NCBI GenBank assembly: GCA_025928545.1
Contig: JAICJH010000050.1
Coordinates: 1 to 51,138 of the forward strand
From: Bryobacteraceae bacterium
Lineage (GTDB): Bacteria > Acidobacteriota > Terriglobia > Bryobacterales > Bryobacteraceae
Direction: 5' to 3'
Length of the DNA: 51,138 nucleotides
The notes below the pieces were generated by a model. It saw only the letters and a list, made by a program, of their open reading frames with translations, searched no databases and was not told the origin of the DNA. A program made the translations under genes and the position numbers. Positions 6,655 to 15,431 of the stretch are shown here, one piece after another (position 1 is the stretch's first letter; every line of letters begins with the position of its first letter).

Positions 6655-8928
6655 TCACTCGACCGGAACGAAAACGATGTCGCCGTCTCGCAGAGTAATA
6701 TTCTGCTCCAGATGGCGGCCATCGACGACATCGTTGTAGTTGAACTCCAAACGCTCTGAGCTACGCATCACGGCTGCGCTGCGCATTACGGAAATTGTTC
6801 CCGTAGCGGCGTGAACCCGAAATCCGCCGGACGCCGCCAGCGCATCGAGAACGGTGGTTTCCCGAAGGAGGGAGTAGGGTCCCGGGTTGGCGACTGCCCC
6901 GACCAGCGTGTACTTCGGCCCATTGTTGCGGACCAACTGCACATTGACCAGCTGGACGAATTGAGTCGCCGGAACCCGGATGCCGGATCGCAATGGAGTG
7001 ACCTTTTCCTGGATCAGTGCCTGTAGCTGCGCAAGCGTCAGCCCGGCAGCCCGAAACTGACCGAGGCGGGCCATAGAGAGTTGACCATCCGTCCCAATCT
7101 GGTATTTGCCCGTGATCCTTCTGTCTGTCCAGATATCGCCCAAAAGGGTGACTGCCACGATGTCGTTCGGCTTCAGGATGAGGGTTTCATCGGCAGTCCT
7201 GGCATACTTTTCGCTGCCTGTACTACCGGCAATCTGAGCCCCCTCCGCTCCCACAATAATTCGGTCGCCATCCTGCAACAGCAAGTTTTGTTCAGGATGC
7301 GTCCCGTTCACTGCGTCGTTGTAATTGAATGGGAACGTCGTGGCGTTGCGCAGGAGATAGATATTCTCTTTTACCGCAACATCCTCGAAGCCGCCAGCCG
7401 CCACGAGCGCTTCCAGAATCGTGGTCCGCTGCAGCAGCGGGTAAGAACCCGGTTTCGGAATCCAGCCAGCAACCGAGTACCACTTATGGTCGTTGCGCAA
7501 GAGATACACGCTGACTATTGGTTCTTTGACCCAACTTCGAAACATCTCTGTGATCCGGGCCTGCAATTCGGGTATTGTGAGACCTCCGGCCGCCAGACTC
7601 CCGACCAGTGCTACGGTCAGTTGCCCATCCGGGCCGATGTTGTAGTTGGCGGAAAGGTATGCGTGGTCAGGGAAAGAAATTGCTACGGCATCCCCCGGCT
7701 GCAGAATGTGAGGCGAAGAAGGATCGGGCGCGCCGGGCTGGGTAACGGCGGGCGCATCGATTGGCGAGTGCGGCACTGTCTGCCGTATCTGGGCTGTCAA
7801 CTGCGAGCCGGGAAGAGCGAGCGGCGAAAGGGTATTTAGTGCTCGCTGTGACGATTGTGCCGCATTGTAAATGATCGAGGCCGGCGATGGGAGTGCGAAT
7901 GCAAGAACCTGTGGCACCCTCGCGAACATTACCGCGACGCAGACCAGCACTATCGCGATGACTCCAAACTGGCGTCGGCGCATCGCGGTGTGAGAGCCCC
8001 GATTTCCACTCATCAGAAGCGCTACGCGGCGGGACAGATGTGAGCTGCCGCCAGCCATGTTGGCCGTTGCGAGCGAGTTGCGAATCCCGCCGCATAGTCC
8101 AACGGTGCGGGTCAGGCAGTCCGCATAAGACAAAGCTTGTTCGCACGATCCAACTACCATGTCATCGCATGCAATCTCACGTTCCAGATCGATCTGTCTT
8201 GTCACTAACCGGACCACCGGATGCATGGCAAATACAGCTTCGACTACGCGCTGAATGAGCAGCGCGCAGTCGTCGCGACGCGCAAGATGAGCGGCTTCGT
8301 GACGCACGATTTGTTCCAGATCACCCGTGCTCATTTGCTCGAACAGGTGTGAAGGAATGAGAATCGTGGGGCGCGCCGGGCCGGATGCGGCGGGAATGGC
8401 GATCTCCTTCGATAAGGCAACACGTACGCGGCGCTTTGACGGAGCCATCCAGTGGGCGACGCGTATGTCCCATTCGTTTGGCGCATTTGCCGCTTTTGTG
8501 ACCCGTCGATATAGCGCGACATAACTGAGCAGCAGCCGAAGCAGAAGAAGCGCGCTAACTGCTCCCCAGAAGAGAGCTATCGAGTTCGGCCATCGGCTCG
8601 CCGGAATTTCCATGGGAAGTGAGATACGGCGCGAAACGGGCGCCAAGACGGAAGGCGGCGGCGGAACACCCGGTGCCGGGATCGCAACCGGCAACTGCGT
8701 GGCGGACTCCACCCGTGGCGCGCGCGCAGGTTGAAAATGCACCTCAGGCGACCATTGGTATGCCAGAGGCAACAGGAGGCTTACAGTGAGCACTATCCAC
8801 CAGATCGCGTAGCGCGTCGCCGCGTTTAGAGTGCGGCGTGGAGTGGCGCTGAGCGCGAACCATACGACGAGGGAAAGCACTGCGCTTACTATTGAGCCGT
8901 TCACGATTGCGGACCAAAATGCCGTCAT
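6655..8928 (-). CDS. BlaR1-like M56 membrane protein fused to tandem Wza-type polysaccharide-export/SLBB domains
   Basis: 757 aa. Residues 1-345 form an M56 (BlaR1/MecR1-like) membrane metalloprotease: transmembrane segments near 10-28, 40-57, 115-140 and 320-340, with the zinc motif HEAAH at 210-214 and the downstream EIACDD at 251-256. After a Pro-rich linker come two similar extracytoplasmic modules. Each has a polysaccharide-export unit beginning L-x-P-x-D-x-V/A-A-[IV] with Y-x-IG-x-DGQL, followed by an SLBB-type unit with PGSYPLL / PGPYSLL, a [TA]-x-L-[DE]-AL-A-[AS]-GGF helix and a closing N-YNDxV-x-G-x-H-x-EQN-x-L-x-DGD strand (about 408-560 and 585-757). In BlaR1 this part is a penicillin-binding sensor; here it is replaced by Wza/SLBB-like domains, which bind sugars or build the export channel. 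ATGA overlaps the blaI-like gene. Inferred role: ligand-triggered cleavage of the paired BlaI-type repressor. Confidence 0.9.
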   Translation of the reverse strand: MTAFWSAIVNGSIVSAVLSLVVWFALSATPRRTLNAATRYAIWWIVLTVSLLLPLAYQWSPEVHFQPARAPRVESATQLPVAIPAPGVPPPPSVLAPVSRRISLPMEIPASRWPNSIALFWGAVSALLLLRLLLSYVALYRRVTKAANAPNEWDIRVAHWMAPSKRRVRVALSKEIAIPAASGPARPTILIPSHLFEQMSTGDLEQIVRHEAAHLARRDDCALLIQRVVEAVFAMHPVVRLVTRQIDLEREIACDDMVVGSCEQALSYADCLTRTVGLCGGIRNSLATANMAGGSSHLSRRVALLMSGNRGSHTAMRRRQFGVIAIVLVCVAVMFARVPQVLAFALPSPASIIYNAAQSSQRALNTLSPLALPGSQLTAQIRQTVPHSPIDAPAVTQPGAPDPSSPHILQPGDAVAISFPDHAYLSANYNIGPDGQLTVALVGSLAAGGLTIPELQARITEMFRSWVKEPIVSVYLLRNDHKWYSVAGWIPKPGSYPLLQRTTILEALVAAGGFEDVAVKENIYLLRNATTFPFNYNDAVNGTHPEQNLLLQDGDRIIVGAEGAQIAGSTGSEKYARTADETLILKPNDIVAVTLLGDIWTDRRITGKYQIGTDGQLSMARLGQFRAAGLTLAQLQALIQEKVTPLRSGIRVPATQFVQLVNVQLVRNNGPKYTLVGAVANPGPYSLLRETTVLDALAASGGFRVHAATGTISVMRSAAVMRSSERLEFNYNDVVDGRHLEQNITLRDGDIVFVPVE

Positions 8929-9320
8929 GATTTCTTCTCCTCACTCTGCGCCGCATGAATCAGACCGCGCAACCTTTTCATTTCCGCCACACCGATCTTC
9001 CGATCCTCAAACAGACTCGTCATCATCAGTTCGGGGGAGCCTTCAAAGAGCCGATGCAATAGATTGGCGATGGCGCTTTGCCGCGCCTCGTGACGGTCGG
9101 TCAGTGGCCGATAACAGAACGCCTTACCCTCTTTTGTATGACTGACGTGCCCCTTGGTTTCGAGGATGCGCAGGGTGGTGATGACGGTGGAATACGCGAG
9201 CGTGGGCTTCGTCCGCAAGCCCTCCAGGACCTCGGAGACAGTTGCGGCGCCCTTGTCCCACAGGACGTTCATCAGTTTCAACTCGGCGTCGGTGAAGTGA
9301 GGGGATTTCTTTCTGGCCAC
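8925..9320 (-). CDS. BlaI/MecI/CopY-type transcriptional repressor
   Basis: 131 aa, GTG start with an AAAGGAG site (around 9329-9335) 8 bases upstream. The winged helix occupies about residues 8-75 (FTDAELKLMNVLWDKGAATVSEV, then the recognition-helix region YSTVITTLRILETKGHVSH and KEGKAFCYRPL). The C-terminal helices (about 80-125) match the dimerisation part, whose cleavage by the M56 partner relieves repression in the known bla/mec systems. Its TGA overlaps the next gene's ATG by 4 bases (8925-8928), so repressor and M56 sensor are co-translated. A promoter with overlapping dyad upstream suggests autoregulation. Target genes beyond this operon are unknown. Confidence 0.93.
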   Translation of the reverse strand: MARKKSPHFTDAELKLMNVLWDKGAATVSEVLEGLRTKPTLAYSTVITTLRILETKGHVSHTKEGKAFCYRPLTDRHEARQSAIANLLHRLFEGSPELMMTSLFEDRKIGVAEMKRLRGLIHAAQSEEKKS

Positions 9321-9342
9321 GAACCGCGCTCCTTTTAAGGAA

Positions 9343-9360
9343 TTAACAGTTTTAGTGTAA
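9343..9360. promoter_or_regulatory. Putative BlaI-type operator dyad
   Basis: TTAACAGTTTTAGTGTAA is an imperfect inverted repeat (TTAACA...TGTAA) resembling the TACA-N-TGTA half-sites bound by BlaI/MecI. It overlaps the -10 of the predicted blaI promoter and lies 22-40 bases upstream of the GTG, a position suited to autorepression. Confidence 0.5.
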
Positions 9361-9382
9361 GCCCGACCGCAGACCGCGTCAA
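9354..9382 (-). promoter_or_regulatory. Promoter of the blaI-M56 operon
   Basis: On the minus strand: TTGACG (9377-9382), a 17-base spacer, then TACACT (9354-9359). Both hexamers are close to the sigma-70 consensus, the spacing is ideal, and the distance to the GTG start (9320) leaves room for a normal leader with a ribosome site. Confidence 0.65.
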
Positions 9383-9471
9383 GAGAAACTTTTAATTAAT
9401 TAGAACAATACGGACTAACGGCCCGATTTCTGCTCTACGCACGTGACTAATGCCGAAGTCCGGGCTTACGG

Positions 9472-10431
9472 TCAATTGTCCGTTGGGACCTTATCGATTC
9501 GGTCGACTACGATCACGTCAAGCGGGGCCCTGGCTTTTTGGAACTTTAGTCCGAGTTGTTTTTCGAAGGCGTTGAGGACATCGGGCGATGGCTCACTGGC
9601 GTCATCTGTACTGGCACCCGGGCGCGTCCCAGTTCCGAACGCCACTTTGACATCGTAGTTGCCCGTGAGTCCGGTGCGATCCATTACATGACTTGAATCC
9701 ATGTAACGCAGGGCGAATCCGATCAGTTGCTTTATGGTGACGTTCCGCAGAGTGAAGCGAGTGAGGCCCATTCCAGGCATCCGCGAACCTAGGGGAGGAA
9801 CGAATTGAAATCCGTTGAGCGCCTGGAGACCCAAATACATCGATCCATGCCCGTCGGCGGTAGCGCCTTCGCCCATTGTGGAGCCAGCCGGCAGAATCGG
9901 AAATCCATCGCTTCCGCGATTGATATTTAGTGGGCCTTCCGGAAGTTCGGGGAGCGTGCCTGGAATTTCGGCGGCCTTCAATTTCGACCCGTTCCTGGCG
10001 ACTACGAGTTCAAAGACATCAAAGTCCTTTTTCTCGACGTGCCAGGCGAGGTGGAATCTTTCCTTGAGCAAGTTGAGCATCATAGCTGCCATTTGTTCGC
10101 GAGTCGCTCCGGCCGGAACGTTCGCGGCGATGTCGAAACGATCGGGGCCGTCTTCGGTCTTCACCCAGTCGGGACCTGCGATCTGATCGGCCTGGATCAG
10201 GAAGCTTGTTGCGAGCAGGCGTAGCATGGAGGCGCGTGAATAGCGGAGATGTTCAGGGTCAGGGGAACCGGGACCGCCGATTAGTCTCATGGCGTCGCCG
10301 TTTCGAGTCGCAGGGGCAGGACCCGAAGGCTTCACTGAGGCTACTTCGAAATTGAAGCTGCTGTCCTGCGCGATCAGGATGGTGGATCCAAGAGCGAAGA
10401 TCAGAGTCGCGAAAGTTTGAAGAGTCTTCAT
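9472..10431 (-). CDS. TIGR03435 family protein (copy 2 of 4)
   Basis: 319 aa, the longest copy here. Signal peptide MKTLQTFATLIFALGSTILIA, then FNFEVASVKPSGPAP at the family start. Further family blocks: GPDRFDIAANVPAGATREQM, LLKERFHLAWHVEKKDFDVFEL, a 12-residue TRFTLRNVTIKQ segment, DRTGLTGNYDVKVAF and the closing KQLGLKFQKARAPLDVIVVDRIDKVPTDN. An insertion of about 60 residues after the FELVV block (Gly/Pro-rich, about 140-200) distinguishes it from copy 1. AGGTGA precedes ATG 10431. Function unknown; export predicted. It lies downstream of the kinase operon on the same strand but is separated from it by 331 bp. Confidence 0.92.
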   Translation of the reverse strand: MKTLQTFATLIFALGSTILIAQDSSFNFEVASVKPSGPAPATRNGDAMRLIGGPGSPDPEHLRYSRASMLRLLATSFLIQADQIAGPDWVKTEDGPDRFDIAANVPAGATREQMAAMMLNLLKERFHLAWHVEKKDFDVFELVVARNGSKLKAAEIPGTLPELPEGPLNINRGSDGFPILPAGSTMGEGATADGHGSMYLGLQALNGFQFVPPLGSRMPGMGLTRFTLRNVTIKQLIGFALRYMDSSHVMDRTGLTGNYDVKVAFGTGTRPGASTDDASEPSPDVLNAFEKQLGLKFQKARAPLDVIVVDRIDKVPTDN

Positions 10432-10762
10432 TCTTCACCTACGATTCGTTTAATATTACCCAACTGTGAGGCGATCACGCGAGTGTGACTTCCAGGCCGA
10501 CGGTGAGAGTTGGACGCTTTATAAGGGAATACTGACCTATCACGACCAGGCTGATTCACGGTCCATAGCCGCCGGGCTGAGGCAATCCCACAGCAGAAAC
10601 CCCCTATGACGGCATTACCGTCCGCCATGTTTTGAATATGACGTCCGGAGTCAAATGGAATGAAGACTCCGTCGATCCCCGCTCCGGCGTGAATTCGTTC
10701 TCGGGCGCGGCCGATCAGTCACGCGGCAACCGGCTAGTCGCCTATCTCGCAATGAGGGTTCG
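10432..10762. other. Intergenic region (331 bp), no gene recognised
   Basis: The only structure seen is a stem-loop, CGGAGTC (10646-10652) / GACTCCG (10665-10671) with a 12-base loop and no T tract on either strand. Short frames on both strands lack ribosome sites and any recognisable motif. Confidence 0.5.
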
Positions 10763-13174
10763 CTACCTGGACAACTCGGCCTGGCATAAGGCAATCTGCC
10801 GCTGCACGGAGTCTGCCTGCCGCTTAGACAGCGGAAGGAACTTGCCGGCTTTTTGCTGAGCTTCATAAATATCCGCAGCTTTCTGGTACCAGCGCAACGC
10901 CTCCCCCCAGTCGCCCGCGGAACTGTTATGCCGGGCCAACGCGATGTGCAGCAGGCCGGTCTGCGCCCACGCTATCGCCTGACTGCGCTCGGCGCTGGCA
11001 TCTCCGGGATTCGTTTTGAGAATCTGATCATCGATAGCGAGCTGCCGTCGGATGTCATTCAGCGCCGTCCCGATGTTGCCATCAGCAAGCAATACATCGG
11101 CGCGGAGCTGATAGGCCGTGCGGGACGTCGCGGGCGGTGAATCCGGCCGGCCTTTTGATGCGCTCTCAAAAAGAGCGACGGCCTCATTCAGAAGCGCGAC
11201 CGCACGCGTCCTGTCACCGAGGTCTGCAAACGTCGCTCCCTCCCAGCTGAGTGAGACGCCGAGGCCCAGCTTCGCCTGAACATCGTTGGGATCCGCCGCC
11301 ACGATCGCGCGGTCAACCGCCACAGCGCGCTCGTTGAAGGGGAGGGCGTCCTTTGGACTTCTCACTACCTGCGAATACGCAACCGCCAGGTTGTTGTTCA
11401 ACCTGGCGACGTTCAGCAGTTTCGTGCGGTTGTTGGGATCCTGACGCAGCCGCTCTTCGTTGGCAACTACGGCTTTGCTGAACCACTCCACCGCGGCGGG
11501 CCCGTCGCCCAGCGCCTGCATCATCTGCCCCATCTGGTTGTAATGAATCAGCATGAGCTGGCGACTTATGTCATCGCCGGGATGAGCCTTTGCGAACGCC
11601 TCATCGCCGTCCAGAGCTTTGCGATAAAGGGCAATTGCTTCGTCTGTGCGGCCGAGGTTGGGGAACCCAGGATTCCCCTCAATGCCCGCCAGCACAGCGT
11701 AATTACCCGGCAGCAACTGGCGCACTCTCTCCGAGAGAGACGAATAAGCTTCAAACAAGGCGATCGCCTTCCTGTCGATTTCCTCAGCGGCCTTCACTTC
11801 CCCGCGCATCTGAAGAATCCGGCTGATTTTGGCGCGCGCATTGCCCGAGTCAATTGCGATATCGCCATCCAATGCCCGTTTGGCCGGCGACAGCAACTCG
11901 TCGTTCAGTTTGTACGCTTTCGAATAGCTGACCAGCGCGCCGTTATAATCGCCCAGGTTCGCGAAATCCACGCGTCCCTGCACATCGCCGATCCTCTCAT
12001 AGGCCTGCGCCATCTCACGTTTCAGATCTCTGTCGCCGGCCGCATCACGTTCCAGCCGACCCAGATATTCAAGACCCCGTTTCAAGACGAGTTGGCGCGC
12101 TGCGACAGACCCAGGCAACTGGAGGATCGCGTCGTAAAAATCGAACACATAGGTGTGCGACAGCTTGCGAACGTCGTTAAAACCCTGGTTGGCGATGCGC
12201 GTCTGCCGCAGGGTGGAGACGACGCCGGCGCCGGCCGCCAAAAGCAGCAAAGCGCCCGAGGCAAATGCAATCTTATTGCGAGCGGCGAATCGCCAGGAAC
12301 GGTACAGAATCGTATCGCGCCGCGCAATTACCGGATAGCCCCGCTGCCAGCGGTCCAGATCGTCGGAAAACTGTGCAACCGAAGTGTAGCGGCGCTCCGG
12401 CTCCCTGCGCAGCGCCATGAGCAAAATGTTGGCGAGATCGGAATCGCAATCCGGGCCGGGCGGAAGAGGCGCTTCGTGGCAAACAACCTGCGCCAGGTCC
12501 ATCGCGCTGGTGGTCGGCCTGTAAGGACGGCGATTGCAGACGAGTTCGTAAAGCAGAAAGCCGAGCGAATACACATCCGCCGCGACCGCCGCGGGTGCGC
12601 CGAAAAGCTGTTCCGGACTCGCGTAGTCGGGTGTCAGGGCATGAGACCGTGTGGCGCTGTCGGCTTCGTCGAGCAGCCTGGCAATGCCGAAGTCCAGCAG
12701 CTTGATCCGCGGCTCTTGGCCGGACATATCTTTTCCTTGCGGGGCTCCGGCGGTCACCAGAACGTTCGACGGTTTCAGATCGCGATGGACGATCAGATTG
12801 CGGTGCGCATAAGAGACGGCGTCGCAGACCTGGCGAAACAGGGCGATGCGCCCGCGGCGGGAAAGTTTTTCGCGGTGGACGAACTCATCGATCGGCACGC
12901 CCTCGGCCAGCTCCATTACGAAGTAAGGCACGCCATCGGAGGTCTCCCCGCCATCGAGCAGGCGAGCGATATGCGGGTGATCGAGGCGCGCCAGAATCTC
13001 CCGCTCGGCGCGAAATCTCGCGAGCAGTTTTTGGTCACCGCCCGCCCACGGGATGATCTTGATCGCGACCTGCCTGGTGAACGTGCCGTCCGACCGTTCG
13101 GCGCGGTACACCACGCCCATGCCACCGGCTCCCAGCTTGTCAACAATCCGGTAACGTTCGAAGCCGTGAGTCAT
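10763..13174 (-). CDS. Membrane serine/threonine protein kinase with extracytoplasmic TPR region
   Basis: 803 aa. Kinase domain about 8-280: Gly loop GAGGMG (15-20), Lys39 in VAIK, catalytic HRDLKPSN (130-137), DFG (161-163) and the activation-end SPEQ (186-189); all key residues are present, so it should be active. One transmembrane helix at about 302-320 is followed by a long helical C-terminal part with TPR-type repeats (for example GDYNGALVSYSKAYKLN, ALYRKALDGDEAFAK, AVEWFSKAVVANEERLR, ALRWYQKAADIYEAQQ). Its ATG overlaps the upstream kinase's TGA by four bases (13171-13174). The family (PknB/Pkn2-like) senses through the outer part and phosphorylates cytoplasmic targets; an obvious candidate is the ECF sigma factor at the head of this operon. 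Confidence 0.94.
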   Translation of the reverse strand: MTHGFERYRIVDKLGAGGMGVVYRAERSDGTFTRQVAIKIIPWAGGDQKLLARFRAEREILARLDHPHIARLLDGGETSDGVPYFVMELAEGVPIDEFVHREKLSRRGRIALFRQVCDAVSYAHRNLIVHRDLKPSNVLVTAGAPQGKDMSGQEPRIKLLDFGIARLLDEADSATRSHALTPDYASPEQLFGAPAAVAADVYSLGFLLYELVCNRRPYRPTTSAMDLAQVVCHEAPLPPGPDCDSDLANILLMALRREPERRYTSVAQFSDDLDRWQRGYPVIARRDTILYRSWRFAARNKIAFASGALLLLAAGAGVVSTLRQTRIANQGFNDVRKLSHTYVFDFYDAILQLPGSVAARQLVLKRGLEYLGRLERDAAGDRDLKREMAQAYERIGDVQGRVDFANLGDYNGALVSYSKAYKLNDELLSPAKRALDGDIAIDSGNARAKISRILQMRGEVKAAEEIDRKAIALFEAYSSLSERVRQLLPGNYAVLAGIEGNPGFPNLGRTDEAIALYRKALDGDEAFAKAHPGDDISRQLMLIHYNQMGQMMQALGDGPAAVEWFSKAVVANEERLRQDPNNRTKLLNVARLNNNLAVAYSQVVRSPKDALPFNERAVAVDRAIVAADPNDVQAKLGLGVSLSWEGATFADLGDRTRAVALLNEAVALFESASKGRPDSPPATSRTAYQLRADVLLADGNIGTALNDIRRQLAIDDQILKTNPGDASAERSQAIAWAQTGLLHIALARHNSSAGDWGEALRWYQKAADIYEAQQKAGKFLPLSKRQADSVQRQIALCQAELSR

Positions 13175-14766
13175 TGAGTCAAAGCCTCGCGGCAGAGCCT
13201 GATTTGTTCAGCCACCGATTCCGGCGGGGCGTGCCTGGCCACTCGATACGCGGCATCGGCTTTTTGGTATACCGCGAGGCCCTCCTGCCAGTCGGCTTTT
13301 GCCGCCGCTCCCGACGACTGACGGGCCAGGCTCGCATAAGTCCGTCCAATACGGGCATACGCATCCGCCAGTTCGAGCGTCAGGCCGGCATCTCCGGAGC
13401 GCTCGCGCGCTATGGCGTCCAGATACTCGACGCCCCGCCTGACCAACAGCCGGCGGGCAGCCCCGGAGCCGGGGACATCCTGAATCGCATCGTCCAGTTC
13501 GAAGAGCGAGGAGCTGGCCATTTCGCGGACGTCATTGAAGCGCCGGGCCGCTACGCCAGCCTCCCGGAGCGTGGCGCCCGCGCCGATTGCCAATATCAGC
13601 ATCAGCACAACGGTGGCCCCGGCCGCGATGCGGTGGCGGCGCAGAAACCTGCGAACGCGATAGCTCGCCAGGTCTGGCTGCGCAGACACCGGATAACCGC
13701 CGAGCCAGCGCTGGAGATCGCCGGCCAACTGCTCCGCGGATGGATAGCGCCGCTCCGGTTCCTTGCGCAGCGCCATCAGGATGATCTTTGCGAGGTCGGG
13801 GTCAACGTCTCCGCCGGGCGCCGCAGTTTCCTCCACGCGAATCGCCTGCGCCAGTTCCATGACGCTGGCGGTTGCGCGATAGGGGCGCCGGCCCGCGATC
13901 AGTTCGTAGAGAATGACGCCGAGTGAGTAGACATCGGAAGCGGTGGTAATCGCGGCGCCCGAAATCTGCTCGGGGCTGGCGTACGCCGGCGTCAGCGAGC
14001 GCGTGCGCGTCGCCGCTGTCGAATCGTCCAGAATCTTCGCTACTCCGAAATCGAGAAGTTTCGGCTGCGGGACCCCGCCGGCGTCGCGCGCCACCAGAAT
14101 GTTGGAGGGCTTGAGATCCCGATGTACGACCAGGTTGCGGTGCGCGTAAGATACGGCATCGCAGATCCTTCGGAAGAGTTCGACCAGTTCCCGCCAGCTC
14201 ATTTTTTCGCCGGCCACAAACTCGTCGATGGGACTTCCGTTCACCAGTTCCATCGCCAGATAGGGCAAGCCGTCGGCGGTCGTGCCGGCATCCATCAGGC
14301 GTGCGATGCCGGGATGGTCGAGACGCGCCAGAATCGACCGCTCTTCACCGAAGCGCTCGATCAGTTTGTCGTCGCCCGCGGCCCAGGGTACAATCTTGAT
14401 CGCGACCAGTTTTTGAAACGCGCCATCGGAGCGCTGCGCGCGATAGACCACGCCCATACCTCCGATGCCGAGTTTGTCGAGAATGCGATAACGATCAATG
14501 ACCGGCGCCCTATCGGGGGCGGACGCCTGGGCCTCAAGCCCCATGGCAGTCCCGGACCAGACAGGGTCGCGTACCGCCGCGGCGGCGGAAATCAGCAGTT
14601 CATCGACCAGTTTATAGAGCACGCCATCGTCCACGCAGGCTCGTTGCAGCCAGGAGGCGCGGTCTTCGGGCGCCAGATCAAAGGCTTGCTGGAACAGTTC
14701 TTCGACACGTTCCGGCGCCGGCTCCCGCCGCTCCGGAAACAACTCGTCAATTGGCGGTGAGGGCAT
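13171..14766 (-). CDS. Membrane serine/threonine protein kinase, second gene of the sigma-kinase operon
   Basis: 531 aa from ATG 14766; the frame extends to 14838 but that stretch lies inside the sigma gene and is not conserved. N-terminal about 70 residues carry the helical motif common in acidobacterial/planctomycete kinases (ERVEELFQQAFDLAPEDRASW-...-C). Kinase domain about 92-365: GIGGMG, Lys124, HRDLKPSN (215-222), DFG (239-241), SPEQ. One membrane helix at about 381-400, then a helical C-terminal part of about 130 residues. The first 20 bases overlap the end of the sigma gene, and the stop overlaps the next kinase by ATGA. It differs from its partner by having the N-terminal extension and a much shorter C-terminal part. 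Confidence 0.93.
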   Translation of the reverse strand: MPSPPIDELFPERREPAPERVEELFQQAFDLAPEDRASWLQRACVDDGVLYKLVDELLISAAAAVRDPVWSGTAMGLEAQASAPDRAPVIDRYRILDKLGIGGMGVVYRAQRSDGAFQKLVAIKIVPWAAGDDKLIERFGEERSILARLDHPGIARLMDAGTTADGLPYLAMELVNGSPIDEFVAGEKMSWRELVELFRRICDAVSYAHRNLVVHRDLKPSNILVARDAGGVPQPKLLDFGVAKILDDSTAATRTRSLTPAYASPEQISGAAITTASDVYSLGVILYELIAGRRPYRATASVMELAQAIRVEETAAPGGDVDPDLAKIILMALRKEPERRYPSAEQLAGDLQRWLGGYPVSAQPDLASYRVRRFLRRHRIAAGATVVLMLILAIGAGATLREAGVAARRFNDVREMASSSLFELDDAIQDVPGSGAARRLLVRRGVEYLDAIARERSGDAGLTLELADAYARIGRTYASLARQSSGAAAKADWQEGLAVYQKADAAYRVARHAPPESVAEQIRLCREALTQ

Positions 14767-15325
14767 GATGCAACCACGCTCTGGCGAAGTTCCAGTCACG
14801 TTCCACTGAACGAAGTGAAGTATGGGTGCCGGCCGCATTCAGCGCCTGAGCGGTTTCTTCTGAAGTCAACCCGCCGAAGAATCGAAGCTCCACAACGTGC
14901 GCCTGGCGCGGATATTTCCCGGCAAACCGTTCCAGGGCCTCGTTAATCGTCAGGACGTCAACTTCCATGGCGCGATCCGTCACTCGGGAATCAAACCGCA
15001 GCGTTATGAGTTGCCCGCCGCGGCGCGCCGCCATTCGTTTCCGGGCGTGATCGATCAGGATGTTGCGCATAATTCGCGCCGAGAGGTTGAAAAAATCCCC
15101 CCGGCTTTCGAAATCCATGTCCTTCAGGCCAGGAAGCTCAATGAACAATTCGTGCACGAGTTCCGTCGGCTGGATTACATCAAGCCCCGTCCTGCTGCTC
15201 ATAATTGCCCCGGCCAGCCGCCGCAATTCCGCGTAGATGGCATCAGTCAGACGAGCCAGCGCACCCGCTTCACCGGCCCGCCAGTCCAGCAGATATCGGG
15301 TAATCAGTCCGGCCTCGTTTGGCAT
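14747..15325 (-). CDS. ECF-type RNA polymerase sigma factor
   Basis: 192 aa from ATG 15325. The frame is open to GTG 15406, but family members begin a few residues before the [IV]T-x-LL-x-W-x-x-G signature (here LITRYLLDWRAGE), favouring the internal start. Sigma region 2 covers about 15-75 (LRRLAGAIM...DVIQPTELVHELFIEL and FFNLSARIMRNILIDHARKR), region 4 about 125-190 (NEALERFAGKYPRQAHVVELRFFGGLTSEETAQAL...S-x-R-SVERDWNFARAWL). This is the PF07638-like group found beside serine/threonine kinases in Acidobacteriota and Planctomycetota. No anti-sigma factor gene is nearby, so control by phosphorylation from the two downstream kinases is the plausible route (inference). TATGAT at 15335-15340 lies 9 bases upstream of the ATG, without a clear -35 or ribosome site. 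Confidence 0.9.
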   Translation of the reverse strand: MPNEAGLITRYLLDWRAGEAGALARLTDAIYAELRRLAGAIMSSRTGLDVIQPTELVHELFIELPGLKDMDFESRGDFFNLSARIMRNILIDHARKRMAARRGGQLITLRFDSRVTDRAMEVDVLTINEALERFAGKYPRQAHVVELRFFGGLTSEETAQALNAAGTHTSLRSVERDWNFARAWLHHALTAN

Positions 15326-15431
15326 GCACAGGAAATCATAACAAAATTTATTAAAAAGTTGGCGGTTTTCAGCCCGCTCATACGATTCATAACTGAAGTC
15401 GGCCACAGTCAGGACCGGCCATCGGAGGAAG

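Noticed and set aside
10646..10671. Stem-loop in the 10.4-10.7 kb gap as a terminator
   Set aside because: Seven-bp stem with a 12-base loop but no T tract on either strand.
11543..13177. Long plus-strand frame (544 aa) opposite the kinase gene
   Set aside because: It is the antisense of a clear kinase; in high-GC DNA such frames are expected. It has no motif, signal or ribosome site.
15326..15406. N-terminal extension of the sigma factor to GTG 15406
   Set aside because: Extra 27 residues are not part of the sigma fold, and family members begin near the ITxLL signature.
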